Positions 1-7,656 are shown, counted from the first letter of the stretch. The stretch: 16,548 nucleotides of DNA from an uncultured Nitrospina sp. (GCA_950072225.1 CATMOP010000005.1:1-16548), one strand, 5' to 3'. Notes: generated by a model not told the origin, from the letters alone. A program made the numbers and translations.

Positions 1-33
1 TCGGTTACTAACTTTTTGTAAACCAGGAAAAAA

Positions 34-168
34 ATGAATCACCGAATCCTTTTAGTCGACGATGATAAGGAGCTATTAGCGGCCTTGGAAGTAAAACTCC
101 AAAAAGAAGGCTACCAGATTGATACTGCTCCTGATGGTGAAGTGCCAATGCATAGATCTCGCTTTTGA
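34..168 (+). pseudogene. Truncated response-regulator receiver domain (44 codons)
   Basis: An ATG at 34, preceded by AGGA at 25-28, opens a 44-codon frame. Its first 36 residues are a textbook CheY-like receiver start: a hydrophobic beta-1 strand (ILLV), the acidic cluster D9-D10-D11, a first helix, then a GY and an APDGE motif matching beta-2. Homology stops abruptly after codon 36 and the frame closes at a TGA at 166-168. The phosphoacceptor Asp expected near residue 53 and the rest of the receiver are absent, so it cannot work as a phosphorelay protein. The stop codon overlaps the descending arm of a terminator hairpin. The +1 frame stays open to about 243 but shows no receiver motifs, so this is not a simple frameshift. 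It is most likely a rearrangement remnant or a partial duplication of a response-regulator 5' end. A deliberate short peptide or leader is less likely. Confidence 0.7.
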
Positions 169-178
169 GGTCTTTTTT
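154..178 (+). terminator. Rho-independent terminator
   Basis: AGATCTC (154-160) pairs with GAGGTCT (167-173) over a 6-nt loop, with one G-U pair, and a run of six T follows directly at 173-178. It ends any transcript from the receiver fragment and isolates the downstream HTH gene from upstream transcription. Confidence 0.7.
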
Positions 179-196
179 GTTTCGGCCGCAGGATTA

Positions 197-212
197 CCCC
201 TCAAATGTGGGG
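197..212. promoter_or_regulatory. Imperfect palindrome upstream of HTH gene, possible operator
   Basis: The 16 bases CCCCTCAAATGTGGGG form a dyad with half-sites CCCCTCAA and CCCCACAT (6 of 8 positions match). It lies about 35 bp upstream of the start of a CI-like HTH gene, where an autoregulatory operator would be expected. No clear -35/-10 pair is visible around it, and there is only one copy, so the assignment is speculative. Confidence 0.25.
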
Positions 213-246
213 GGCAGAATTTTTCTAACCGGGAGGCTCGTTAATA

Positions 247-657
247 ATGAGTAGACAAATTGAAAATCAGAAAACCACCGGAAAACGATTGAGAGCATGG
301 AGGAAGTCTGTTCCATTAAAGCTGATGCAATTGTCCCGCTTGATTAAAGTTTCACAGGGTTCGCTTTCGGATTTGGAGAATGATAAGTCTTTGCCCTCGG
401 CTACCACTTTGTCAAATTTATCAAACTATACTGATTTAAATATTTATTGGCTATTAACCGGTAAAGGCCCGGTATACAGGAAACTGGTCCCTGATATGGA
501 AAAGTCTACAGAACTGTCCCGCCCATATGAAGACTTTATGTTTATGATGCAGGACAGAAAATTAAAAGGTGTTGTAGAAAAAGTGATTGCGGTTTACAGG
601 GAAGGGGATATCAAGAAAAAAGCCCAGATGCAGGGGTTCCTTTCCGCGTTAAGTTAA
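247..657 (+). CDS. Phage CI-like helix-turn-helix transcriptional regulator
   Basis: This 136-residue protein is probably a small DNA-binding repressor. Residues about 12-72 form an XRE/CI-type helix-turn-helix domain: GKRLRAWR opens helix 1, LSRLIKVSQGSLSDLEND is helix 2 to helix 3, and the domain ends in the IYWLLTGKG motif typical of the bacteriophage CI repressor HTH family. Residues 73-136 are charged and helical, resembling a dimerisation tail, and contain no Ser/Lys autoprotease domain, so LexA/RecA-type cleavage is not expected. The start at 247 is supported by GGGAGG at 231-236. The gene stands alone: it is preceded by a terminator and converges with the POTRA gene, 8 bp apart stop to stop. 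Similar proteins occur in prophages and as chromosomal regulators, and no phage gene is visible here. Its target is unknown. Confidence 0.8.
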   Translation: MSRQIENQKTTGKRLRAWRKSVPLKLMQLSRLIKVSQGSLSDLENDKSLPSATTLSNLSNYTDLNIYWLLTGKGPVYRKLVPDMEKSTELSRPYEDFMFMMQDRKLKGVVEKVIAVYREGDIKKKAQMQGFLSALS

Positions 658-680
658 ATCCAGGGCTAAAGTCCGGGATT
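657..680. terminator. Hairpin between convergent genes, possible bidirectional terminator
   Basis: AATCC at 657-661 and GGATT at 676-680 pair, and after one A/G mismatch a further four pairs (one G-U) close on a TAAA loop. The hairpin overlaps the end of the HTH gene and the stop codon of the minus-strand POTRA gene. No T-run follows on either strand, so it is a weak or rho-assisted terminator at best. It is the only candidate for the end of the twelve-gene minus-strand unit. Confidence 0.35.
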
Positions 681-1430
681 CAGCGATTCTTCAAACATTG
701 CGTTATCTAAAAACGCATCCAGATCGGTGTATTCGTCCATTTCCTGGTCTTCAGTAGCCAAGTCAGTAAATTTTTTAAGCCTGCCGGATTGTATCCGACT
801 CCTCATTTCCTCAATTCTTCTGGTTTCCTGCTCTTCGAGGTTTTTCTTTATCGATTGAAACTCTCTGACCTTATCAAAAACCTGTTCCCGCAACGCGGTG
901 ATCCTTTGGGAATTAATTTCTGCGATGAGATTTATTTGTTTTTGCAACAGGAATTTAGCCACTAATTCCTCAATTGTTCTTTGTTTTTGGTAGCCCTTCA
1001 CCAGGGTTTCAATGATTTCCTGTTTCTTGAAATCCTTGAGGTTTATGTCATACAGAAAAGCCTGTTTGAGTACAGCTCTTTCAGCACGGGGCCTGCCCCA
1101 GCGGTATTCATCCTTTTCATCGACTTTAATTGTCATGACTCCGTTTTTAACTTTAAGTTTTGAATAGGCGCCAATATTGGGATACCCGTGATAATTGTAG
1201 TTGGCTTTTAATTCACTTGCGACCAGGTCCATGATTTCCGGGGTCATGTTTAATCCGTTTCCCAAATCAAGATACCCATCTACAAAATAAGGGTCGATGA
1301 GGGTATTGCCCGTAACGCGGATTTTTTTAACAAAGGAATTTCCAGCCAAGGATTTTTCCGCTGTTATAAGAAAAAGGGCCGACAAAATAAACGGCAATAA
1401 ACGGAAATGGGGAGTGCGGCTTGATTTCAT
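666..1430 (-). CDS. Exported single-POTRA-domain protein with coiled-coil tail
   Basis: This 254-residue protein has an N-terminal signal sequence (hydrophobic LLPFILSALFLITA, likely cut after SLAG near residue 30). Residues about 33-106 form one POTRA domain of the ShlB/FhaC/BamA type: KKIRVTGNTLID at the start, a central helix with ELKANYNYHGYP, and a final strand ending in MTIKVDE. Residues 107-254 are highly charged and helical, with a probable coiled coil around 165-225. There is no beta-barrel, so it is not itself a two-partner-secretion or Omp85 transporter. POTRA domains bind unfolded or partner polypeptides in the periplasm, so a periplasmic adaptor role is plausible but inferred. 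The ATG lies inside the end of the oxidoreductase gene (ATGA overlap at 1427-1430), implying translational coupling. It is the last gene of the minus-strand run. Confidence 0.75.
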   Translation of the reverse strand: MKSSRTPHFRLLPFILSALFLITAEKSLAGNSFVKKIRVTGNTLIDPYFVDGYLDLGNGLNMTPEIMDLVASELKANYNYHGYPNIGAYSKLKVKNGVMTIKVDEKDEYRWGRPRAERAVLKQAFLYDINLKDFKKQEIIETLVKGYQKQRTIEELVAKFLLQKQINLIAEINSQRITALREQVFDKVREFQSIKKNLEEQETRRIEEMRSRIQSGRLKKFTDLATEDQEMDEYTDLDAFLDNAMFEESLNPGL

Positions 1431-3616
1431 AGCTGTTTTTCCAAAAATACTTCGATAGATTTGAAAGAAGGGGTTTTCGATTGAGGATCAAACTGGCGCG
1501 GTACCAAAACGTTGCTTTCAGGATAATACATCATGATATTTCCCTGTTTAATGGGATAAGCCTGTAATTTTTGCCCGGCCATAATCCCCGTATCATTTTT
1601 GACCGTTACCAGGTCGCCCTCTTTAGATCCGATTCTTTTTATATCTTCTTCGTTTATTAAAACGACATTGCGGGAAGAGACACCACGATATCGGTCGTCT
1701 GGTTCATAAACTACGGTGTTGAATTGACCCTCCGAGCGAACCGTCATCAAAATAAAGCTGTTTTCCTTGTTCCCCCTAACGGCAGGAATGGGACAGACTT
1801 TAAAACTGGCTTTGCCCTTAGGACTGGGAAAATTTGGGGCATGCAGAATTCTTCCATCAATATGGAATTCTTTTCCTGTACGATCAATATTCTTTAATTG
1901 CTCGAACCCTGGGATGATCGCACCGATGATTTCCCGTATATTTCCCGTTTCGCTTAAGGACTTCCAGGGGAGCGGGGAATCCTCCAGAACACGTTGGGCA
2001 ATTTCCGCGATTATTTTTACCTCACTCCTGGGTCCCGAATAGCGTTGCAAGCCTCCGTCACTGAGCCTAATATAGCTGAACATGCTTTCCTGCGTGGTGG
2101 GTTCCGGTTCTTCATCCCGGGCTACAACGGGAAGAATGAGGCTGGTTTGGCCCCGCCCGAGAAAATGTCCCTGATTCAAGGTGGTATTGAGAAAAAGACT
2201 GAAACCAATTTTGGCAAGGGCTGTCTGGGCGAACCGGGAATCTGGATTGGAGCCATATAAATTACCTCCAAGGTTCCAGGCAAAATCAAATTCCCCGTTG
2301 TTGGCAGCTTCCACGCATCCCAAGGTGTCGAGACCCGGTTTGGTAGGCAGGCTCACCGGAAATTTAGATTCGAGGTTGTCTAACACCGCCTTTTTCAATT
2401 GCGGGGTGAAACCCATCGAGCCAATTCCCTGTACATTGCTATGTCCTCTCAAGGGCAAGAGCCCGGCATGTTTTTTCCCCACCATTCCCCGCATGAGTGC
2501 CAAGTTGACAATGGCCTGTACATTGTCCACACCAAAAGCATGGTGGGTAATTCCCATAGCCCAGACAAACACGGTGTTTTTGCTCCTGGAATAAATTCGT
2601 GCGGTTTTTTCAATTTCCTCCCGTGATATGCCGGAAGCAGATTCTAAAGTTTCCCAAGACTCAGCTTTGATATCTTTCTCGACTTCAGCAAAGTTTCGTG
2701 TGTGGTTGGCGATAAAGTTTTGGTCCAGGCAACCTTTATCCACCAGGAGGGATTTTGCGATAGCTTTGAACAGGGGGATGTCTCCGCCTATATGGGGTTG
2801 CAGGTAAAGGCTGGCGATTTCTGAACCGAACAACAGACTCCGTACATCAGAAGGGACACTGAAATTTTCCAAGCCACGTTCCCTCGCTGGGTTGATCACG
2901 ATCACTTGTCCCCCGCGTCGGCGAACATCCATGAGAATACGCATGAAACGGGGGTGATTGGAAGCCGGGTTGGATCCAATTAAAAAAACCAGGTCGGTGT
3001 GATCGAGGTCATCCAGTTCAATAGTGGCGGTACTTGTTCCCAGGCTCTGGCTCAGTCCGACTCCAGAAGCCTGATGGCAGAAAAAGGAACAGTTGTTGAC
3101 GTTGTTGGTTCCATAAATTCTGGCAAACAGTTGCAGAAGAAAACCTGCTTCATTGGAAGAACGCCCACTGGCATAAAAGAAAGACCTGTATGCTGAAGTT
3201 GTTTTGAGTTTGTCGACCACCCGGTTCATGGCTTCTGACCAGGAAATAGGACGGTAGTGGGAATCTCCGGGTTCACAAAGAACGGGCTGGGTCAAACGTC
3301 CGCTCAATTCCAGGTCACGAGGAGACCATTTGGAAAGGGTAGAAATATCGAATTGATTGAAAAAATCTTCGGCTATGGCCCCTTGCATATCTGCGGCCTG
3401 GACCATGAAAGACTTGTTGCAGACAGCGGGGAAATGGCCTTTTTCATCACGCATTCCGCCTTTTTGTCCACCCATTCCCAGTGCGCAACTTTTGCAGTTA
3501 TTTTTGGAAGCCAGCGCCTTCAGCATGGGCCACAAGCCTCCGGCCCGATTCGCCATTTTCAGCGAATAACGTATGGCTCCCCAACCTCCTACAGTTCGAG
3601 GCAATTTAACGCTCAT
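1427..3616 (-). CDS. FdhF/YdeP-family molybdopterin oxidoreductase (formate dehydrogenase alpha-like)
   Basis: This 729-residue protein is close to the usual length of the FdhF/YdeP group of molybdopterin bis-guanine-dinucleotide enzymes. C41xxC44 and C66 match the three N-terminal cysteines of that group. FFC180H181Q aligns with the catalytic Sec/Cys-His pair of formate dehydrogenase H, so Cys180 is the probable molybdenum ligand; it is encoded by an ordinary Cys codon. GSNPASNHPRF (residues 214-224) and the INPARERGLE stretch are cofactor-binding segments of the large domain. The C-terminus carries a molybdopterin-dinucleotide-binding domain, including an LMTVRSEGQFN motif, and ends with YYPESNVLVPRQFDP. 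No twin-arginine signal is present, so it should be cytoplasmic. GGAG sits 8 nt upstream of the ATG. The gene follows batE by 21 nt and overlaps the POTRA gene. No ferredoxin-like or membrane partner subunit is adjacent. The substrate is not established; formate is only one possibility. Confidence 0.88.
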   Translation of the reverse strand: MSVKLPRTVGGWGAIRYSLKMANRAGGLWPMLKALASKNNCKSCALGMGGQKGGMRDEKGHFPAVCNKSFMVQAADMQGAIAEDFFNQFDISTLSKWSPRDLELSGRLTQPVLCEPGDSHYRPISWSEAMNRVVDKLKTTSAYRSFFYASGRSSNEAGFLLQLFARIYGTNNVNNCSFFCHQASGVGLSQSLGTSTATIELDDLDHTDLVFLIGSNPASNHPRFMRILMDVRRRGGQVIVINPARERGLENFSVPSDVRSLLFGSEIASLYLQPHIGGDIPLFKAIAKSLLVDKGCLDQNFIANHTRNFAEVEKDIKAESWETLESASGISREEIEKTARIYSRSKNTVFVWAMGITHHAFGVDNVQAIVNLALMRGMVGKKHAGLLPLRGHSNVQGIGSMGFTPQLKKAVLDNLESKFPVSLPTKPGLDTLGCVEAANNGEFDFAWNLGGNLYGSNPDSRFAQTALAKIGFSLFLNTTLNQGHFLGRGQTSLILPVVARDEEPEPTTQESMFSYIRLSDGGLQRYSGPRSEVKIIAEIAQRVLEDSPLPWKSLSETGNIREIIGAIIPGFEQLKNIDRTGKEFHIDGRILHAPNFPSPKGKASFKVCPIPAVRGNKENSFILMTVRSEGQFNTVVYEPDDRYRGVSSRNVVLINEEDIKRIGSKEGDLVTVKNDTGIMAGQKLQAYPIKQGNIMMYYPESNVLVPRQFDPQSKTPSFKSIEVFLEKQL

Positions 3617-3637
3617 TGTTTCTGCTCCGTGGTGGTG

Positions 3638-4387
3638 TCAGGTCCCCATGGAATTTTTGGGGACCCAGCCCTTTTGCTCATCGTTGAGACGAACTTCCAG
3701 CCAGTTTTCATATTTGTCGGTGACGGTAACCAGAGCGCCTTCGTGTAGTTGGAATAAAGTAACCGCATCTTCAGCGCGTCCGGACTTCACTTCGACACTT
3801 TTAACCAGGACCACACCCAGTTTAAAATCGGATTCATTTTTAAGTTTAACTCCGATTGAAAAAAATGAAAGCAAAAGAAAACAAAAAAGAGCGTTACGGA
3901 TGATTTTCAGGGAAGGAAAATACAGCCACAGGGCCAGACTGACCCAGAAAACGAAATTCAAGCCTATGGCGAGATAAATAAGTTCGTTTAAATTAAAATC
4001 GTTGCTCCAGAAAAAAAGAGTGCTTAGAGTTCCGGGTGCTGGGGGCTCTATTTTGTCCTGAGTTTGTTGAATGGCAAATTTCAAATTGGCTTCCAGGTTT
4101 TCATCGCGCGGAATCCATTTTCGGGCATGAATATAGTTTAAAACAGCGGGCCCTGTTTTCCCCATACGTATATAAGTGTTAGCCAGGTTGTAATACAAAT
4201 ATCCGTTACGTACGCCCTTGTTGATTAAAGATTCATAAGCTTGAGCGGACTGGGCATAACGTTTTTCGGAATACAAGTCATTGGCACGAACGATTTCCTT
4301 TAAATATTCGGAGGCATCCGTGGGGAGGCTGGTAAAGATTGTTAATACAAAAAATAAAAATAATGAAAAACCATTGGAATATTTCAC
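3638..4387 (-). CDS. batE: BatE: TPR and SH3-like membrane protein
   Basis: This 249-residue protein has a signal sequence at residues 1-25, TPR repeats about 35-101 (ANDLYSEKRYAQSAQAYESL, then YYNLANTYIRMGKTGPAV), two membrane helices (about 134-156 and 162-181) and a C-terminal SH3-like domain about 192-245 ending in KGWVPKNSMG. This order matches BatE of the Bacteroides aerotolerance (Bat) operon: periplasmic TPRs, a membrane hairpin, then a periplasmic SH3 domain. It is probably a scaffold that presents clients to, or assembles with, the BatA/B/D complex. The ATG overlaps the stop of batD (ATGA at 4384-4387). SH3 and TPR modules vary in this family, so the assignment rests on architecture plus position. 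Confidence 0.82.
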   Translation of the reverse strand: MKYSNGFSLFLFFVLTIFTSLPTDASEYLKEIVRANDLYSEKRYAQSAQAYESLINKGVRNGYLYYNLANTYIRMGKTGPAVLNYIHARKWIPRDENLEANLKFAIQQTQDKIEPPAPGTLSTLFFWSNDFNLNELIYLAIGLNFVFWVSLALWLYFPSLKIIRNALFCFLLLSFFSIGVKLKNESDFKLGVVLVKSVEVKSGRAEDAVTLFQLHEGALVTVTDKYENWLEVRLNDEQKGWVPKNSMGT

Positions 4388-6162
4388 GATTGTTTCTCCA
4401 ACAGCTTGATCAGGTTTTCAGATTCTCCAAGTAGTTCCTTTGTGCTACCACGGGTTGTCGGAGCAAACTGAAGGGTTTCGCATCTTTCGAGAAGTTTTCG
4501 GGTCACTTCGGCAGATTCATAGTCCGCTTCTTTTAGCCGGATCTCCACTTCCTCAGCGGTGATAGCTTTTCCTTGCAGGTTCAACTTATTACCGATGTAT
4601 TCCCGCAGAATTTCCGACAACTCCCGGCCAAACTCTTTGGGCGCGGATAGGCCGGAATGCTCCAGCGCTGACATTTTTTTTAAGCGCTGGTTTGCGTTTT
4701 TATAGGCGTTTCGACGTCGATAAAAAGCCACATCATATTTCATCCGTTTCTGTTGTTTAATTATAAATGCCGACAGAATGAAGAGAATCACAGGCGATCC
4801 AAAACTTATTCCCAGGAATGCCGATGAATGAGAACGGGCATTTTGAAATTTATCCAGTTCAGTGTAGATGGGGAAAATATCTCTGCCAAGAATTTCAATT
4901 TCAGGTGCCTGCGCGTCTTGTTGTCTGGACTGCACCAGATTGAGTTTTTCTTTTGTTGCAGAAGGTTTTATGTTTAAAGGAATGGGTGGTGTTTGAGCGA
5001 CACGGTATTGGGCTTTTCCTGGATCAAAAAAGGGCAGTGAAAATTTTGGCAGGGTTCTACTTCCTGCCTCCAGAGGCACCAAGGCAAATTTGAAAACTTT
5101 TTCTCCCATAATTTCGTTGTTACGAATGGTTTGGTGAAACTCGGGCTTGTCAGGATAGATTTTAAAATAGCCTTTTAAGGCCGGTTCCTCGAAGGAAATA
5201 TCCCGAACATTACCCTTTCCCGAAACGGTCAGCGTCAGGGTGGTGGTGTCTCCTACTTCAAGGTCGTTTTTTCCAAGTTCTGCGGAAATATTAAATTGAC
5301 CGATTATATTTTCAAATCCTTCAGGCGCTCCATCAGGTAGAGGTAGAACCTCGATGGAAAGGGGTTGAGACCGTAGAACCTTATGCTCGGCCCGAGTGCG
5401 TCGGCCGAAAAACTGGCTGAAGGGGTCCCGGCTGGAACGGTTTTGTGTACTGTGGATAAGGTCCAGCTCAATTATGCTGGAGGGAATTTCATACTGTCCT
5501 TTTTTCAAAGGAAAAAGTGCTAGTGATAATTCCTGCACATGGTACTGAAGTCCGTTAATAATTTTATTATATGATTTTGGTTCTCCCAGTTCTTCTTTAT
5601 GAAACCGGGTTTTATCGAAAGGCAGGCTTAAATTCAGGTTTTTAGCGTCAATGCGATGAAACACGCGGAAGGTATAAACCAGTTGTTCTCCAACATAGGC
5701 TTTATTACTGGATAAGGTGGTAACAACAAATGCAGTTCTGTTTCCGGCGGTTTCTCGGTTTGAAGGCTTTTGCACTGCAATCGTTATGGGCTGGGTGGAG
5801 TAAGTTTTTCCGTTTGCCCGCACCCGTGCTGGTCCAATGACAAATGTCCCCGTGTTCATGGGAGTCAGCCGGTAATTGTAGGTGATGGAAACACTGCGCT
5901 GGGTATTGATGTACTGGGTGGATGAGGAAGTGCCTGCGGAAACCACCCTGAAATCTGGCAAAGAAGACAGTTCGGGGGGAGGTGTGTTCTGGGTTCCCTG
6001 AATGATGATGGAGAGTTGCAGGACATCCTCCAGGGTCAAACGGTTTTTGTCTACCGTTGCCGTTACGGAAATATCCTGTCCAAAACTTTGAGAAACGGGG
6101 TTCAGCGCGAGAAATAGGAAAAGGCAAACTATCTTTTTAATTTTGCCTGAAAACATTTTCAT
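4384..6162 (-). CDS. batD: BatD: oxygen-tolerance membrane protein
   Basis: This 592-residue protein is of the BatD family. A signal peptide (about 1-29, cut near SFGQ) leads into a periplasmic region of several Ig-like beta domains (about 30-400). These include the family's opening strand pattern ISVTATVDKNRLTLEDVLQL and repeated VGEQLVYTFRV / VGDTTTLTLTV segments. A single membrane helix at about 448-468 is followed by a cytoplasmic helical domain of roughly 120 residues containing RELSEILREYIGNKL. BatD is thought to anchor the periplasmic side of a complex with BatA and BatB. The gene starts 2 nt after the batC stop and overlaps batE, so all three are translationally linked. The ribosome-binding site is weak, consistent with coupling. 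Its cytoplasmic tail is visibly related to that of the second BatD-like protein encoded at 9815-10846. Confidence 0.88.
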   Translation of the reverse strand: MKMFSGKIKKIVCLFLFLALNPVSQSFGQDISVTATVDKNRLTLEDVLQLSIIIQGTQNTPPPELSSLPDFRVVSAGTSSSTQYINTQRSVSITYNYRLTPMNTGTFVIGPARVRANGKTYSTQPITIAVQKPSNRETAGNRTAFVVTTLSSNKAYVGEQLVYTFRVFHRIDAKNLNLSLPFDKTRFHKEELGEPKSYNKIINGLQYHVQELSLALFPLKKGQYEIPSSIIELDLIHSTQNRSSRDPFSQFFGRRTRAEHKVLRSQPLSIEVLPLPDGAPEGFENIIGQFNISAELGKNDLEVGDTTTLTLTVSGKGNVRDISFEEPALKGYFKIYPDKPEFHQTIRNNEIMGEKVFKFALVPLEAGSRTLPKFSLPFFDPGKAQYRVAQTPPIPLNIKPSATKEKLNLVQSRQQDAQAPEIEILGRDIFPIYTELDKFQNARSHSSAFLGISFGSPVILFILSAFIIKQQKRMKYDVAFYRRRNAYKNANQRLKKMSALEHSGLSAPKEFGRELSEILREYIGNKLNLQGKAITAEEVEIRLKEADYESAEVTRKLLERCETLQFAPTTRGSTKELLGESENLIKLLEKQS

Positions 6163-6164
6163 TT

Positions 6165-6860
6165 TTACCAGTCATTCCCCTGATATGAAGATTTTGTTTT
6201 TCCGGCCTGCATGCGGCTGATGCTTTTTAAATCTTCGGTGAGTCTTTCCAGCATCCGTTCTGCTTCTTTCTCAGAGATTTCATCCTCCATTCCGGGTTCC
6301 CGTTCTCCAGGTTGTTCGGAGGTTTCTGGATCATTTTTTCCGGCATCATTCTTTTCCGGCGGAGAATGTTCGTTGTCGGCTTGTTGCTCTTCGTTTTTCT
6401 GTTTGCCCTGATCAGAATCCTGTTTTTGATCTTCTTCCTTTTTTAATTGTTTGCGGACATATTCCAGATTAAATTTAGCATCCATATCCCCAGGGTCTAG
6501 GCGCAGCACTTTTTTATAGGCCGACTCGGCTTCTTTTAGTTTTCCTAGTTTTACCAGGGTATTGCCGGTGTTGTAGATTGAATTTTTCCTGTTGTCCCGA
6601 TTCTTTTCGTCTAAAGAAGAATGAGTGAAAGCTTGCAGCGCTTCCGGAAAACGTCCTTCCTTATACTGAGCATTTCCCTGGTTATAGGGTATGCGTGAAT
6701 CGTCAGGGCGATCTACGCGCGCTGAAGAGAAACTTTGTCCGGCATCCTTAAATTTCCCTTCATGATACTGGGAGATGCCTTCTTGAATTTTAGAGTCCAC
6801 CGATTCCGCAAACCCGGTCAAGGGAAGGGATAATATAAGAATAAAGATGGCGGAGGTCAT
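6165..6860 (-). CDS. batC: BatC: TPR protein with acidic low-complexity tail
   Basis: From the ATG at 6860 the product is 231 residues. A signal peptide (MTSAIFILILSLPLTGFA) is followed by about three TPR motifs (about 23-135), including KIQEGISQYHEGKFKDAGQ, IPYNQGNAQYKEGRFPEAL and IYNTGNTLVKLGKLKEAE. A Lys/Glu/Asp/Gln-rich low-complexity segment (about 140-200) and a short helical tail complete it. This is the BatC layout, and its place before batD and batE agrees. The frame is open up to a TTG at 6953 with AGAAGG 5 nt before it, one base after the BI-1 stop. That longer form would add 31 residues ahead of the signal peptide and translate through a GC-rich hairpin, so I prefer 6860 even though its own Shine-Dalgarno is poor. 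The start is therefore uncertain; the gene is not. Confidence 0.8.
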   Translation of the reverse strand: MTSAIFILILSLPLTGFAESVDSKIQEGISQYHEGKFKDAGQSFSSARVDRPDDSRIPYNQGNAQYKEGRFPEALQAFTHSSLDEKNRDNRKNSIYNTGNTLVKLGKLKEAESAYKKVLRLDPGDMDAKFNLEYVRKQLKKEEDQKQDSDQGKQKNEEQQADNEHSPPEKNDAGKNDPETSEQPGEREPGMEDEISEKEAERMLERLTEDLKSISRMQAGKTKSSYQGNDW

Positions 6861-6900
6861 GGCTTGAAGAATGCAAACCCTGATTGTAGAAACTGGGGTG

Positions 6901-6924
6901 TTCCCGGCCCCAGGGAGCCGGGAA
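6901..6924. repeat. GC-rich inverted repeat (hairpin) upstream of batC
   Basis: TTCCCGGC (6901-6908) and GCCGGGAA (6917-6924) are perfect complements around an 8-nt loop. The hairpin lies 41 nt upstream of the preferred batC start, in the gap after the BI-1 gene. No T-run follows on the minus strand, so it is not a standard terminator. In the mRNA it could act as an RNase-processing or stabilising element that sets different levels for the two flanking parts of the operon. Confidence 0.5.
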
Positions 6925-6954
6925 CTGTCCAAATTGAAATGATAGGCTTTCAAC

Positions 6955-7656
6955 TTACCTTCTGTCTCCCATCAGCCTCAGAAGCATGAGGAACAGGTTG
7001 ATGAAGTCCAGGTACAGGGTTAGGGCTCCACGGATAGCTTCTTTAGTATCTTCATCGGTGCCTTCATTTCCGAGAATGTTCATCTCTTTTATCTTCTGCG
7101 TGTCGTAGGCGGTCAGGCCCACAAAGATGAGCACCCCGGCATAGGTGATGATCATATGCATCATGTTACTTTGCATGAACATATTCACCACTGAAGCTAT
7201 GATGATTCCAATAAGGCCCATAAACAGAAAGCTTCCCCATGAGGTCAGGTCTTTTTTGGTTGTATAACCATACAGGCTCATGGCGCCAAAAGTACCTGCT
7301 GTGACCAGGAACGTGGAGGTAATGGATGCGGAGGTATAAACCACAAAAATAAAAGAAAAAGTAACGCCGGTCAGGCCCGCATAGAGCATGAAAACACCCG
7401 TCGCCTGACTCACGCTCATTTGCATGACTCTTGAAGCCAGCCAGAAAACCAGCCCGATCTGAGCAATCATGAGAACAATCGGCATAATGGGATTGCCAAA
7501 TATGATGCTCATTATTGTTTCATTGTTGGAAACATAAAAGGCCATGAAACCGGTTATCGCCAGTCCGGCAGTCATCCAGTTATAGACACGCACCATGAAC
7601 CGCTGTTGCTCTGCGGCTACGGCATCTACGCTCATGGTTCTAAGTGAATCTTGCAT
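6955..7656 (-). CDS. Bax inhibitor-1 / YccA family (TMBIM) membrane protein
   Basis: This 233-residue protein has about seven membrane helices, the length and topology of the bacterial BI-1 family (YccA, YbhL, BsYetJ). The N-terminus (RFMVRVYNWMTAGLAITGFMAF) is the conserved family opening. The C-terminal ALTLYLDFINLFLMLLRL segment, with Asp in the last helix region, is the family hallmark. YetJ conducts Ca2+ and YccA binds and restrains the FtsH protease, so roles in ion leak or membrane-protein quality control are possible here. The start at 7656 has AGGAAG 5-6 nt upstream. The gene lies between batB (158 nt before it) and batC, all on one strand, which is not the usual position for a BI-1 gene. 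It may be an insertion into the operon, with its own leader. Confidence 0.92.
   Translation of the reverse strand: MQDSLRTMSVDAVAAEQQRFMVRVYNWMTAGLAITGFMAFYVSNNETIMSIIFGNPIMPIVLMIAQIGLVFWLASRVMQMSVSQATGVFMLYAGLTGVTFSFIFVVYTSASITSTFLVTAGTFGAMSLYGYTTKKDLTSWGSFLFMGLIGIIIASVVNMFMQSNMMHMIITYAGVLIFVGLTAYDTQKIKEMNILGNEGTDEDTKEAIRGALTLYLDFINLFLMLLRLMGDRR

Noticed and set aside
3257..3977. Plus-strand open frames opposite the oxidoreductase start and batE
   Set aside because: These are antisense shadows of two well-supported minus-strand genes; they lack ribosome-binding sites and recognisable protein features.
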